A stretch of 64,000 nt of DNA from DATBDM01 sp034664425. Its GTDB lineage: Bacteria > Actinomycetota > Thermoleophilia > Solirubrobacterales > Solirubrobacteraceae. A model generated the notes under the pieces. That model had not been told where the DNA came from. It did no database searches and saw only the letters and a list, made by a program, of their open reading frames with translations. Location: assembly GCA_034664425.1 (NCBI GenBank), contig JAXDHR010000127.1, forward strand, positions 1-64,000, written 5' to 3'. Shown here in pieces: positions 16,568 to 24,569 of this stretch. How positions within the stretch are numbered: position 1 is the first letter of the stretch; each line of letters starts with the position of its first letter. The translations under genes and the position numbers were made by a program.

Positions 16568-17433
16568 GCGCCGGCGCACCGGCCGCGCCCGTCGCCCGCG
16601 TGCGGGTCCCGCCGCGCAGCGCCCGCAGCGAGCTGCGCGCGGTCAAGGTCGTGTGGCGGCGCGAGCTGATCCGCTTCAAGAGCGACCGCATCCGGATCGT
16701 GACGTCGCTCGTGCAGCCGCTGCTGTTCCTGTTCGTCCTCGGATCGGGCCTGCAGCAGCTCTCGACCAGGGGCACGCACGGCGTCGACCTCAAGACGTTC
16801 ATCTACCCGGGCATCCTCTGCATGTCCGTGATGTTCACGGCGATGTTCTCGGCCGCCTCGATCGTCTGGGACCGCGAGTTCGGGTTCCTGCGCGAGATGA
16901 TGGTCGCGCCCGTGCGGCGCAGCTCGATCGTGATCGGCAAGTGCCTGGGCGGCGCGACCGTGGCGTCCTTCCAGGGCGTCATCGTGCTCGCCCTGGCCGG
17001 CGCGGTGCACGTGCCCTACGACCCGGGGCTGATCCTCGGCGTGTTCGCCCTGCAGCTGCTGCTCGCGTTCAGCATCACGGCCTTCGGCGTGATGATCGCC
17101 GTGCGCATCAAGCAGATGCAGTCGTTCATGGGCGTGACGCAGATGGTGGTCATGCCGATGTTCTTCCTGGCCGGTGCCCTGTTCCCCGTGTCGGGCCTGC
17201 CGGGCTGGCTGCAGGTGCTCAACCGCGTCGACCCGCTCACCTACGCGGTGGACCCGATGCGCCGGCTCGTCTTCGCCCACCTCACCCTCTCGCCCGCAGC
17301 TCGCCGCACGCTCGATCCGGGCGTCACCTGGTGGAGCTGGCGGCTGCCGGCGCTGCTGGAGGCCGGCGTGGTGCTCGCGCTCGGGCTGCTGATGCTGGCG
17401 ATCGCGATCGCCGAGTTCGGCGCGACGGAGTAG
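16564..17433 (+). CDS. DrrB-type ABC-2 exporter permease
   Basis: 289-residue ABC-2 membrane subunit with six hydrophobic segments after a basic, Pro/Arg-rich N-terminus of about 35 residues. Family hallmarks: FIYPGILCMSVMFTAMFSA, the amphipathic WDREFGFLREMMVAPVRRSS segment, and the FLAGALFPVSGLPGWLQVLNRVDPLTYAVDPMR region. Translationally coupled to the ATPase. Its last 110 bases overlap, tail to tail, the 3' end of the minus-strand reductase gene. Confidence 0.93.
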   Translation: MSAGAPAAPVARVRVPPRSARSELRAVKVVWRRELIRFKSDRIRIVTSLVQPLLFLFVLGSGLQQLSTRGTHGVDLKTFIYPGILCMSVMFTAMFSAASIVWDREFGFLREMMVAPVRRSSIVIGKCLGGATVASFQGVIVLALAGAVHVPYDPGLILGVFALQLLLAFSITAFGVMIAVRIKQMQSFMGVTQMVVMPMFFLAGALFPVSGLPGWLQVLNRVDPLTYAVDPMRRLVFAHLTLSPAARRTLDPGVTWWSWRLPALLEAGVVLALGLLMLAIAIAEFGATE

Positions 17434-18541
17434 CGGGCGGCGGCGCGATGCCGAGGTACCAGCGGAAGGCCGGCCGGCACAGCCGCGGCCGGCCGATCAC
17501 CGCCAGCAGCGCGGTGAGCACGCGCGGCGGCAGCGCTGGGATCACGCGCTGCAGCCGCAGCGCGATCCGGTAGGCGCGGGCGTGGCGCGCCGAGAACGCC
17601 GCGTAGCGCGCCGCCGCGGCGTCGCGGTTTCGCTCGCCGGCGAGCACGGCCCGCAGCTCCCGGCCGGCGGCGATCCCGAAGTGGAACGCGGTGCGGATGC
17701 CCTCCCCCGACAGCGGCAGGCAGTGGCCGGCCGAGTCGCCGACGAACAGCACGCCGTCCTCGGCCGCCGGGCGCAGCGCGTGCGGGAACCAGTTGCCCTG
17801 GAAGCGCTCGGCGTCGGATCCCAGCCGTTCCGCCAGCGCCACCGTCGGATCCTTGACGTGGTCGTGGGGCTCGTAGGAGCCGACGCCGATCCGCCGCTCG
17901 CCCGCGGCCGGAACCGCCCAGGCGTAGCCCTTGCGGACCACGCCGCGTTCGATCCAGATCTCGAGGTCGACGCCGCGGCCGTCGCGCGGATGGACCTCGA
18001 GCCCGCGCGAGATCGGCGCGTCCGGGGGCTGCACGTTGGGGCCGGGGCCGAGCACGCGGCGCCAGCCGAGCGCGTCGACGGTCAGCGGCGCAGTCAGATC
18101 ACCGCGGTCCGTGTGGACCACGATCTCGCCGTCGAGGTTGCGACTGCGGCCGTCGACCTTGGCGACCGCGAAGCGCGCCTCGCCGCACTGCTCCCACAGC
18201 GCGAGGCAGAGCTCGCGGTAGTCGAACGAGCTCCAGCTCCAGGGCAGCCGGTAGCGGCTCGAGCCGCTGGGCGTGTGGAAGGCCATGCACTCGAGCTCCT
18301 GCCGGATCGCGCGTGCGGCGCCCATGGCATGCAGCCACGGCGTCGGGGCGGCGCAGGCCGAGGTCGCCCGCTCGCCGATCTCGTAGCGATCGACGATCAG
18401 CACGTCGGCGCCGCTGCCGGCGAGCTCGCGCGCGACGGCCAGCCCCGCGAAGCTCGCGCCGCAGATCAGCACGTCGGCGCGCGCGGCGGCGCCGGCGAGC
18501 GGCGTGCGCTCGGCCCCGCGCAGCGTCGCGCGGCGCGTCAT
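17324..18541 (-). CDS. FAD-dependent oxidoreductase, geranylgeranyl-reductase-like
   Basis: 405 residues. An N-terminal FAD Rossmann motif (ICGASFAGLAVAREL, about 19-33) is followed by VDRYEIGERATSACAAPTPW, and the C-terminal FAD motif is FVGDSAGHCLPLSGEGIRTAFHFG, a pattern typical of the geranylgeranyl reductase / digeranylglycerophospholipid reductase group. It is coupled to a phytoene-synthase-like gene (GTG-free ATGA overlap 18538-18541), so it probably reduces or otherwise modifies an isoprenoid chain. The last ~36 residues are Ser/Pro/Arg-rich and are encoded antisense to the exporter permease; they look unstructured and are probably an accidental extension of the reading frame. Confidence 0.85.
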   Translation of the reverse strand: MTRRATLRGAERTPLAGAAARADVLICGASFAGLAVARELAGSGADVLIVDRYEIGERATSACAAPTPWLHAMGAARAIRQELECMAFHTPSGSSRYRLPWSWSSFDYRELCLALWEQCGEARFAVAKVDGRSRNLDGEIVVHTDRGDLTAPLTVDALGWRRVLGPGPNVQPPDAPISRGLEVHPRDGRGVDLEIWIERGVVRKGYAWAVPAAGERRIGVGSYEPHDHVKDPTVALAERLGSDAERFQGNWFPHALRPAAEDGVLFVGDSAGHCLPLSGEGIRTAFHFGIAAGRELRAVLAGERNRDAAAARYAAFSARHARAYRIALRLQRVIPALPPRVLTALLAVIGRPRLCRPAFRWYLGIAPPPATPSRRTRRSRSPASAARARAPRRPPAAPAAASSTR

Positions 18542-19401
18542 CCGCGCAGCCCTCGCAACGCGGCGGGCGGTAGGTGCCACGGCCGCAGCCCGACCGGGCG
18601 GGCGAGCACGTCGTAGCCGGCCGCCTCCGCGCGGTCGAGGATCTTCAGGTAGGCGGCCACGGCCATGCGGATCCCGGCGCGCACCGATGCCGGCGCGGCG
18701 GCGACGGCGGGCTCGGCCGCCGCGAACAGCCCCCGCGCGCGCTGGACCTGCTCGGCGACGAGCGCGCGCACCTCGGCGGACGCGCTCGGGGCGGCGAGCG
18801 CCTGCTCGCTCACCCCATGGCGCTCGCGATCGGCCGCGGGCAGGTACACGCGGTCGAGCCGCAGGTCGTCGCGGACGTCGCGGATGAAGTTCGCCAGCTG
18901 GAAGGCCTGCCCGAGATGGCCGAACTGGGCGCGATGCTCCGCCGGGACGCCCAGCAACACCGACATGATCCGGCCGACCGAGCCGGCCGAGCCGTCCATG
19001 TAGTCCCGCAGCTCCTCCCAGGAGCCGATCCTCACGGGCCCGCAGTCGACGCGCATCGAGCTCATGTAGGGCCCGAGCTCGTCCAGCGGGAGATCATGGC
19101 GCGTGCCCGCGTCGACGAGCGCGCCGACCACGGGATGCGAGGACCGGCCGGCAGCCATGCCATGGCGCAGGGTCGCCTCCCAGGCGTCGAGCGCCGCCCG
19201 CCGTGCCACCGGGGTCGGCGGCCGCGACGGGCCGTCGACGATCTCGTCCGCCGTGCGCACGTACCCGTAGAGCGCGTGGGTCGCCGGCCGCACGGGAGCG
19301 GGCAGCCGGCGCGTCGCCCAGTAGTACGTCGGGTCGTGGCGCCGGTGCAGGCGTCGGCACGCCTCGTAGGAAGCGCGAACGGCGGGATCCATGCCCTGCA
19401 T
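18538..19401 (-). CDS. crtB: phytoene/squalene synthase family protein
   Basis: Head-to-head prenyl diphosphate condensing enzyme of 287 residues. Both Asp-rich Mg-diphosphate motifs are intact: DEIVD in YVRTADEIVDG (near 52-56) and RDVRDD in NFIRDVRDDLRLDRVYLP (near 172-189). The ATG at 19401 is chosen because GGGAGAG lies 7 bases upstream; a GTG at 19407 overlaps that site. Product (phytoene, squalene or another C30/C40 isoprenoid) cannot be told. There is no desaturase or cyclase next to it, only the FAD reductase, so a minimal pathway or a scattered carotenoid set is likely. Confidence 0.88.
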   Translation of the reverse strand: MQGMDPAVRASYEACRRLHRRHDPTYYWATRRLPAPVRPATHALYGYVRTADEIVDGPSRPPTPVARRAALDAWEATLRHGMAAGRSSHPVVGALVDAGTRHDLPLDELGPYMSSMRVDCGPVRIGSWEELRDYMDGSAGSVGRIMSVLLGVPAEHRAQFGHLGQAFQLANFIRDVRDDLRLDRVYLPAADRERHGVSEQALAAPSASAEVRALVAEQVQRARGLFAAAEPAVAAAPASVRAGIRMAVAAYLKILDRAEAAGYDVLARPVGLRPWHLPPAALRGLRG

Positions 19402-19421
19402 CGTCACACTCTCCCACGACG

Positions 19422-20357
19422 ATGGAGGAGCTACTCCGAGAGAGGCGCCTGATCTACGTGACGGGTAAGGGCGGTGTCGGGAAGACGACCGTCGCCGCCT
19501 CGCTCGGGATCGCCGCCGCCGAAGCGGGCCGGCGGACGATCGTCTGCGAGGTCTCCGAGCAGGACCGCGTCTCGCGCGCGCTGGGCCGCGAGGGCGTCGG
19601 GCCCGAGGTCGAGGCGCAGCTCGCCGAGGACCTGTGGGCGATCACCATCGATCCCCAGCGCGCCCTCGAGGAGTGGCTCTCGCGCCAGCTCGGGGGCGCC
19701 GGCTTCCGGATGCTGGCGCGCTCGTCGGCGTTCCAGTACTTCGTCGCCGCGGCGCCGGGCGCGAAGGAGCTGATCACGATCGCGAAGGTCTGGGAGCTGG
19801 CGCAGCTCGAGCGCTGGGATCGTCACAGCCGCACCTACGACCTCGTGATCGTCGACGCGCCCGCCTCCGGGCACGGGCTGGCGATGCTCACCACGCCGCG
19901 GACCTTCGGCGAGATCGCCCGCGTCGGGCCGATCCGCCGCCAGGCCTCGCGGATCACCGACCTGCTCCGGGACCCGTCGCGGACCGCCTACGTCGCCGTC
20001 GCGCTGCCCGAGGAGATGCCGGTCAACGAGACGCTCGAGCTCGAGCGCCGGCTCCCCGGCGCGGTCGGCACCGGCCTCGACGCGATCGTGGTCAACGGCA
20101 TGTGGCCCGAGCGCTTCAGCGCCAGCGAGGCGGAGGAGCTGCGCCGCGCGAGCGCCGATGGCGGCGGCCCCGACGCCAGCGCCGCCCTGCGCGCGGCGCT
20201 CACCACGCACGAGCGGGCCCGTGCCCAGCGCACCCACCTGCGGCGCCTGCGCCGCGAGGCCAGCGCGCAGGTCGTCACCCTGCCGTTCGTGTTCGAGACC
20301 GAGCTCGGGCTGCCGGAGTACGAGCGCCTCGCGGCCGACCTCGCGCGCAGGCTGTAG
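19422..20357 (+). CDS. ArsA/GET3-family ATPase
   Basis: 311-residue P-loop ATPase of the SIMIBI class. The deviant Walker A GKGGVGKTT is at 15-23, switch I-like DP region is in ITIDPQRALEEWL, and the Walker B/switch II is in VIVDAPASGHGLAML. There is a single ATPase half, as in the actinobacterial ArsA-like proteins; no metal-binding Cys triad is visible, so an arsenite pump role is unlikely. Many such proteins occur in pairs, but no second copy is here. The start is only 20 bases from the divergent crtB start, with no ribosome-binding site, so both messages may be leaderless or nearly so. Confidence 0.85.
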   Translation: MEELLRERRLIYVTGKGGVGKTTVAASLGIAAAEAGRRTIVCEVSEQDRVSRALGREGVGPEVEAQLAEDLWAITIDPQRALEEWLSRQLGGAGFRMLARSSAFQYFVAAAPGAKELITIAKVWELAQLERWDRHSRTYDLVIVDAPASGHGLAMLTTPRTFGEIARVGPIRRQASRITDLLRDPSRTAYVAVALPEEMPVNETLELERRLPGAVGTGLDAIVVNGMWPERFSASEAEELRRASADGGGPDASAALRAALTTHERARAQRTHLRRLRREASAQVVTLPFVFETELGLPEYERLAADLARRL

Positions 20358-20427
20358 CCCCGCGGCGCGACGCGGGAGCCTCGCTCGCAACGTCGCCGCA
20401 GCCCCTTCGGGCGGGCGCATCGTTGAC

Positions 20428-20456
20428 GTTCGCCGGCGGCAGCACCGCCGTCGAAC
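20428..20456. terminator. bidirectional hairpin between converging ArsA-like and era genes
   Basis: Stem GTTCG-C-CGGCGG (20428-20439) against CCGCCG-T-CGAAC (20445-20456) with a 5-base loop; 11 of 12 positions pair. It sits between two converging genes. Confidence 0.55.
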
Positions 20457-20486
20457 GCACCGCCGCCCGGCGCCGCCGAGCGCGGC

Positions 20487-21380
20487 CTAGGTGATCCCGA
20501 GACGGTCGAGCAGCGACTCGTCGCCGCGCCATGAGCGCCGCACGCGCACGGAGAGGTCGAGGTGCACGCGGCCGGCGAGCTCGCGCTCGAGCTCGCGCCG
20601 CGCGGCGATGCCGATCGACTTGATCATGCTGCCGCGGGCGCCGATCAGGATGCCCTTCTGGGACTCGGTCTCGACCCACAGCAGCGCGCGGACCGCGACC
20701 AGCCCGTCGCGCTCGACGATCTCGTCGACCTGCACCTCGACGGCATGCGGGACCTCCTGGCGGGTCCGGGCCAGCACCTGCTCGCGCACCAGCTCCGCGA
20801 GCATCACGCTCTCGGGCTGGTCGGAGACCTCGTCGGCGGGGAAGTAGAACGGACCCTCGGGCAGCAGCCCGGTGAGGTGCTCGAGCAGCGGGGCCACGCC
20901 CTGGCCGGTGCGAGCCGACACCGGGAAGATCTCGGCGTCGGGCAGCAGCTCGGCGGCCGCGCCGAGCGCCGGCACCGTGTGGTCGTGGTCGATCCGATCG
21001 ACCTTGTTGACCGCGACGACGACCGGCACCCTGGTGCCCGCGAGCGCCTCGGCGATGAAGCGGTCACCGGGACCGCCGACGCCCTGCTCGCCGTTGAGCA
21101 CGAACAGCGCGCCGTCGGCCTCGGCCAGCTCGGCCTCGACGCGGCGCTGCATGCGGCTGGTCAGTGCGTCGCGGGGGCGCTGGACGCCCGGCAGGTCGGT
21201 CAGGACCAGCTGGTAGCGGTCCGGCTCCGTGAGGACGCCGCGGATCGCGCGCCGGGTCGTCTGCGGCTTGTCGGAGACGATCGCGACCTTGTGCCCGACG
21301 AGCGCGTTGACCAGCGTCGACTTCCCGACGTTCGGGCGGCCGGCCAGCGCGATGAACCCGGAGCGCGTCACCGGACCCAT
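20487..21380 (-). CDS. era: GTPase Era
   Basis: Ribosome-assembly GTPase that binds the 3' end of 16S rRNA and assists 30S maturation. 297 residues: G1 GRPNVGKST near 13-21, G3 DLPGVQRP, G4 NKVDR, then a C-terminal KH domain including the ILIGARGSMIKSIG loop. The ATG overlaps the 3' end of ybeY by 13 bases. The order phoH-ybeY-era is the classical rRNA-maturation cluster. Confidence 0.97.
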   Translation of the reverse strand: MGPVTRSGFIALAGRPNVGKSTLVNALVGHKVAIVSDKPQTTRRAIRGVLTEPDRYQLVLTDLPGVQRPRDALTSRMQRRVEAELAEADGALFVLNGEQGVGGPGDRFIAEALAGTRVPVVVAVNKVDRIDHDHTVPALGAAAELLPDAEIFPVSARTGQGVAPLLEHLTGLLPEGPFYFPADEVSDQPESVMLAELVREQVLARTRQEVPHAVEVQVDEIVERDGLVAVRALLWVETESQKGILIGARGSMIKSIGIAARRELERELAGRVHLDLSVRVRRSWRGDESLLDRLGIT

Positions 21381-21745
21381 CCCAGCAGCTCCGCCTGGAG
21401 GGCGAGCATCTCCCCGTCGTCGGTCTCATGGTCCATGCCCGTCAGGTGCAGCACGCCGTGCACGACCGCCTCGAGCAGGTCCTCGGTGTGCTCCGGGCAG
21501 ATCAGGACGTCGCCCAGCTCGCGCGGGCCGACCGCGCGCTCGTCCTCGTCGACCGGGAACGAGAGGACGTCGGTCGGGCCGTCCTTGCCGCGGTGGGCGG
21601 CGTTGAGCTCGGTGATCCGCCCGGGGGCCACGAACTCGATCGCGACGTGGCCGTCGTCGACCCCGCCGGAGGATGCCGCGAGAACCGCGGCGCGCCGCAC
21701 GTCCTCCGCCGCCAGGGCGTCGCCGATGACCTCGACCTCCAGCAC
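21368..21745 (-). CDS. ybeY: endoribonuclease YbeY
   Basis: Single-strand endoribonuclease acting in 16S rRNA 3' processing and ribosome quality control. 125 residues with the zinc motif HGVLHLTGMDH (H-x3-H-x5-H) near 95-105. The N-terminus is short compared with the usual 150 or so residues of YbeY, starting at GTG 21745, 7 bases after phoH. Overlaps era. Confidence 0.95.
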   Translation of the reverse strand: MLEVEVIGDALAAEDVRRAAVLAASSGGVDDGHVAIEFVAPGRITELNAAHRGKDGPTDVLSFPVDEDERAVGPRELGDVLICPEHTEDLLEAVVHGVLHLTGMDHETDDGEMLALQAELLGWVR

Positions 21746-21752
21746 CGGGGCG

Positions 21753-22739
21753 CTAGGCGGTCCGGCGGCGATGGTCGGCGGGCCGCAGCTCCGGGGCGGC
21801 CCGCTCGGAGTGGCGGTCGTACGCCGCCACGATGCGCTGGACGAGCTTGTGGCGCACGACGTCCTCGCCGCCGAAGCGCACGAAGTCGACGCCCTCGACG
21901 TCCTCGAGGATGTCTCCGACGACCACGAGCCCGGACTTCTGGTCGCGCGGCAGGTCGACCTGCGTCACGTCGCCGGTGACGACCATCTTCGAGCCGAACC
22001 CGAGTCGGGTCAGGAACATCTTCATCTGCTCGGGCGTCGTGTTCTGGGCCTCGTCGAGGATCACGAACGAGTCGTTGAGCGTGCGGCCGCGCATGAACGC
22101 GAGCGGCGCGACCTCGATCACGCCCTTCTCCAGGTGCGAGGCGACCTTCTCGGCGTCCATCATGTCGTGCAGGGCGTCGAAGAGCGGGCGCAGGTACGGG
22201 TCGACCTTGGCCATCAGGTCGCCCGGCAGGAACCCGAGGCGCTCGCCGGCCTCGACCGCCGGCCGCGTGAGGATGATGCGATTGACCTCGCGGCGCTGGA
22301 GCGCGGCGGTCGCCATCGCCATGGCCAGGAACGTCTTGCCGGTGCCGGCCGGGCCGACCCCGAACGTCACGGTGGACTGGCGAATCGCGTCGACGTAGCG
22401 CTTCTGGTTGACCGAGCGCGGCGCGACGCGCAGGTTGCGATGGCGCCAGACGACGTCCTCGAGCACCTCCGCGGGCGGCTGGTCCTGCTCGAGCACGCGC
22501 GAGACCGACTCGATCGTGGCCGGTTCGATCGCGTGCCCGCGCTCCACGAGCGCCGACAGCTCCCGCACGACGGTCGCGCCCGCCTGGACGGCATCGGCGT
22601 CGCCATCGAGCGTCAGCACGTTGCCGCGCAGGTAGACGTCGCACTCGAGGTGTCCCTCGAGCGTGCGCAGGATCTGGTCGTTGGAGCCGGCGAGCTCCGC
22701 GGCGACCTCGTTGGACAGCTCCATCTGCCGTCGTGCCAT
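21753..22739 (-). CDS. phoH: PhoH-family ATPase (YbeZ)
   Basis: P-loop ATPase, partner of YbeY in RNA processing. 328 residues: a KH-like N-terminal part (about 15-85), then the PhoH domain with Walker A GPAGTGKTF near 131-139, Walker B FVILDEAQN near 228-236 and the helicase-like GDVTQVDLP. The start ATG abuts the yqeY stop (TAG then ATG). The name phoH reflects the family, not phosphate control. Confidence 0.95.
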   Translation of the reverse strand: MARRQMELSNEVAAELAGSNDQILRTLEGHLECDVYLRGNVLTLDGDADAVQAGATVVRELSALVERGHAIEPATIESVSRVLEQDQPPAEVLEDVVWRHRNLRVAPRSVNQKRYVDAIRQSTVTFGVGPAGTGKTFLAMAMATAALQRREVNRIILTRPAVEAGERLGFLPGDLMAKVDPYLRPLFDALHDMMDAEKVASHLEKGVIEVAPLAFMRGRTLNDSFVILDEAQNTTPEQMKMFLTRLGFGSKMVVTGDVTQVDLPRDQKSGLVVVGDILEDVEGVDFVRFGGEDVVRHKLVQRIVAAYDRHSERAAPELRPADHRRRTA

Positions 22740-23168
22740 CTAGTGCAGCGCTTCCTTCACTTTTGTCGATACGCGCCGGCCACCGGCCCGTCCGCCGGCG
22801 GCGGCCATGACGTGCTTGATCGCCTTGCCCATGTCCCTCGGCCCCTGCGCCCCGGTCTCCTCGACGGCCTGCCGGACGAGGACGTCCAGCTCGTCGTCGG
22901 AGAGCTCCGCGGGCAGGTAGGCCTCGATCGTCTCGGCCTCGAAGGCCTCGCCTGAGGCGAGGTCGTCGCGACCGGCGTCCCGGTAGGCGGTCTCCGCCTC
23001 GCGGCGGCGCTTGCGCTCCCGCCGCAGCACGGCGAGCTCGTCTCCGTCTCCATCCTTGGCGGCCTTCTGGAGCTCGGAGAGCACGAGCCGGAGCGCCGAG
23101 ACGCGATCACGCTCCCCCGCTTTCATGGCGGAGGTGACGTCACCCCTGATGCGATCGGCGATCTGCAC
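22740..23168 (-). CDS. yqeY: GatB/YqeY domain protein
   Basis: 142-residue helical protein of the YqeY family, related to the tRNA-binding tail of GatB amidotransferase; in some bacteria it helps tRNA-dependent amidation. It has the expected MKAGERDRVSALRLVLSELQ start region and the IEAYLPAELSDDELD and KAIKHVMAAAGGRAGG segments. The GTG at 23168 gives MQIADRIRGD, the normal N-terminus, and a weak GGAAG lies upstream. First gene of the era cluster. Confidence 0.92.
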   Translation of the reverse strand: MQIADRIRGDVTSAMKAGERDRVSALRLVLSELQKAAKDGDGDELAVLRRERKRRREAETAYRDAGRDDLASGEAFEAETIEAYLPAELSDDELDVLVRQAVEETGAQGPRDMGKAIKHVMAAAGGRAGGRRVSTKVKEALH

Positions 23169-23268
23169 CCACTTCCAGTGTACGCCGCCGCCCGGTCGCC
23201 GCCGCCGGGCGTGACGTCGGCGGGCCGGGTTCGAGCCCGGAGGGGGCGAAGTCTGCACGCGCGCCCCT

Positions 23269-24231
23269 ATGGAGGGCATGCCGGGCCGCCTCGATCGCCT
23301 CCCCTCCGTCGCGCTGCCCGGCGGCGTGCGAATCCATGTCGCCGCGGGCCACCGCGCACGGCTGCTCGGTCTCGCCTGGCTGCGCGCGCCGGTGGCCGGG
23401 AGCGCGCTGCTGCTCGTGCGCTGCCGGTCGGTCCACACCGCCGGCATGCGCTGGCCGCTCGACCTCGTCTGGCTCGACCGTGGCGGGGCGGTCGTGCGCG
23501 TGGACGCGGCGGTGCCGCCCTGGCGCCTGCGCGCCTGCGCGCGCGCCCGTGCGGTCGTGGAGGTGCCCGCCGGCGAGGCGGCGGCGCTGCTTGCCGCACT
23601 GGAGGCCGAGGGCCGCGCGGTGGCGGTCCGCGCGGCGCTCACCCGAGCGCGATCGCAGCGACGCCGGCCACGACGACCGCCGCACCGGCGATCCGTGCGC
23701 GCGAAACGTGCTCGCGGCCGAGCACCGCCACGGCGACCGTGGCCATCACGACGCTCGTCTCCCGGATCGCCGCCACGGGCGCGGCCTCGGCCCGCTCGAG
23801 CGCGAAGAGCACGAGCGCGTAGGCCACCGCCATCCCGGCGCCCGCCAGCACCGATCGCACGCCGACGGCCGCGCGCACCGCCGCGCCCCCGCGCCATGCG
23901 AGGACGGCGGCGAGGTAGGCGACGGCGGCGATCCCGAGCACGATCTCAAAGTACGGCAGCGCCGCTGCGTGGCGGACGCCGCGGTCGTCGACGAGCGTGT
24001 AGCCGGCGATGCAGGCGGCGATCGCGAGCGCGAGCGGCAGTCCAGACGCGGCGGATCCTCCTCCGCAGTCCGGGCGGTCGTCCGAGCCCGCGTCCCTGCT
24101 GGCATGCGAACCGGCGTGCGACCGGACGACGTTCGCGTCGGGGCGCCGGCCGCGCACCAGCAGCACGCCCGCGCCGACGGCGAGCACGCCCGCGGCCTGC
24201 GGCGGGTGGACCGGTGCCGCCAGCAGCGTGA
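23269..24231 (+). CDS. DUF192 family protein with long antisense extension
   Basis: Residues about 8-123 form a DUF192 domain: the VHTAGMRWPLDLVWLDRGG core and the VPPWRLRACARARAVVEVPAG segment are typical. These small proteins are usually 110-150 residues, often exported, of unknown function. Here no stop codon follows the domain; the frame continues to 24231, giving 320 residues, and the extra 197 residues (very rich in Arg, Pro and Ala) are antisense to the EamA gene. The tail is probably meaningless, or the real stop has been lost. The ATG at 23269 has no clear ribosome-binding site; ATG 23278 is an alternative. Divergent from yqeY. Confidence 0.7.
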   Translation: MEGMPGRLDRLPSVALPGGVRIHVAAGHRARLLGLAWLRAPVAGSALLLVRCRSVHTAGMRWPLDLVWLDRGGAVVRVDAAVPPWRLRACARARAVVEVPAGEAAALLAALEAEGRAVAVRAALTRARSQRRRPRRPPHRRSVRAKRARGRAPPRRPWPSRRSSPGSPPRARPRPARARRARARRPPPSRRPPAPIARRRPRAPPRPRAMRGRRRGRRRRRSRARSQSTAAPLRGGRRGRRRACSRRCRRRSRARAAVQTRRILLRSPGGRPSPRPCWHANRRATGRRSRRGAGRAPAARPRRRRARPRPAAGGPVPPAA

Positions 24232-24544
24232 CCGAGACGACGAGCGCGATCACCGGCGCGGCGCCGCGCGCCACCGGATAGACCGTGGTCAGATCCGCGC
24301 CGGCGTAAGCCGTGGCGAGCAACGCGAAGTAGCCGAGCTCGAGCGCGATCGACGCGGCAGCGTAGGGCGCCACGCCGGCCTGCACGCGCCAGCTCGCCGC
24401 GGCGAACGGCGCCAGCACGAGCACGCCGGCGAGGAGCGCGACCGCGGTCGTGGCGTGTGTGTCGCGGGCGTCGGCGACCAGTGTGTTCCAGCCCGCGTGC
24501 AGGACGGCGGACCCGAGCGCGAGCGCGAGCGCGGCCGCCGTCAT
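23639..24544 (-). CDS. EamA/DMT-family transporter
   Basis: 301-residue integral membrane protein with about ten hydrophobic helices in two halves, split by a polar, charged loop at about 140-170 (SHASRDAGSDDRPD region). The helix pattern with HAGWNTLVADA near the start and a VYPVARGAAPVIAL motif is typical of drug/metabolite exporters of the EamA type. The substrate is unknown. It starts 25 bases after ndh, so the two may share a transcript. Its entire 3' two-thirds overlaps the antisense DUF192 frame. Confidence 0.85.
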   Translation of the reverse strand: MTAAALALALGSAVLHAGWNTLVADARDTHATTAVALLAGVLVLAPFAAASWRVQAGVAPYAAASIALELGYFALLATAYAGADLTTVYPVARGAAPVIALVVSVTLLAAPVHPPQAAGVLAVGAGVLLVRGRRPDANVVRSHAGSHASRDAGSDDRPDCGGGSAASGLPLALAIAACIAGYTLVDDRGVRHAAALPYFEIVLGIAAVAYLAAVLAWRGGAAVRAAVGVRSVLAGAGMAVAYALVLFALERAEAAPVAAIRETSVVMATVAVAVLGREHVSRARIAGAAVVVAGVAAIALG

Positions 24545-24569
24545 CGCCCGCGCCGGCGGGTGACGGAGC

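Noticed and set aside
23225..23240. CCGGGTTCGAGCCCGG, like a tRNA T-arm
   Set aside because: The loop is one base short for a 5-base stem, and no acceptor, D or anticodon arm can be folded around it. It is a small palindrome between divergent genes.
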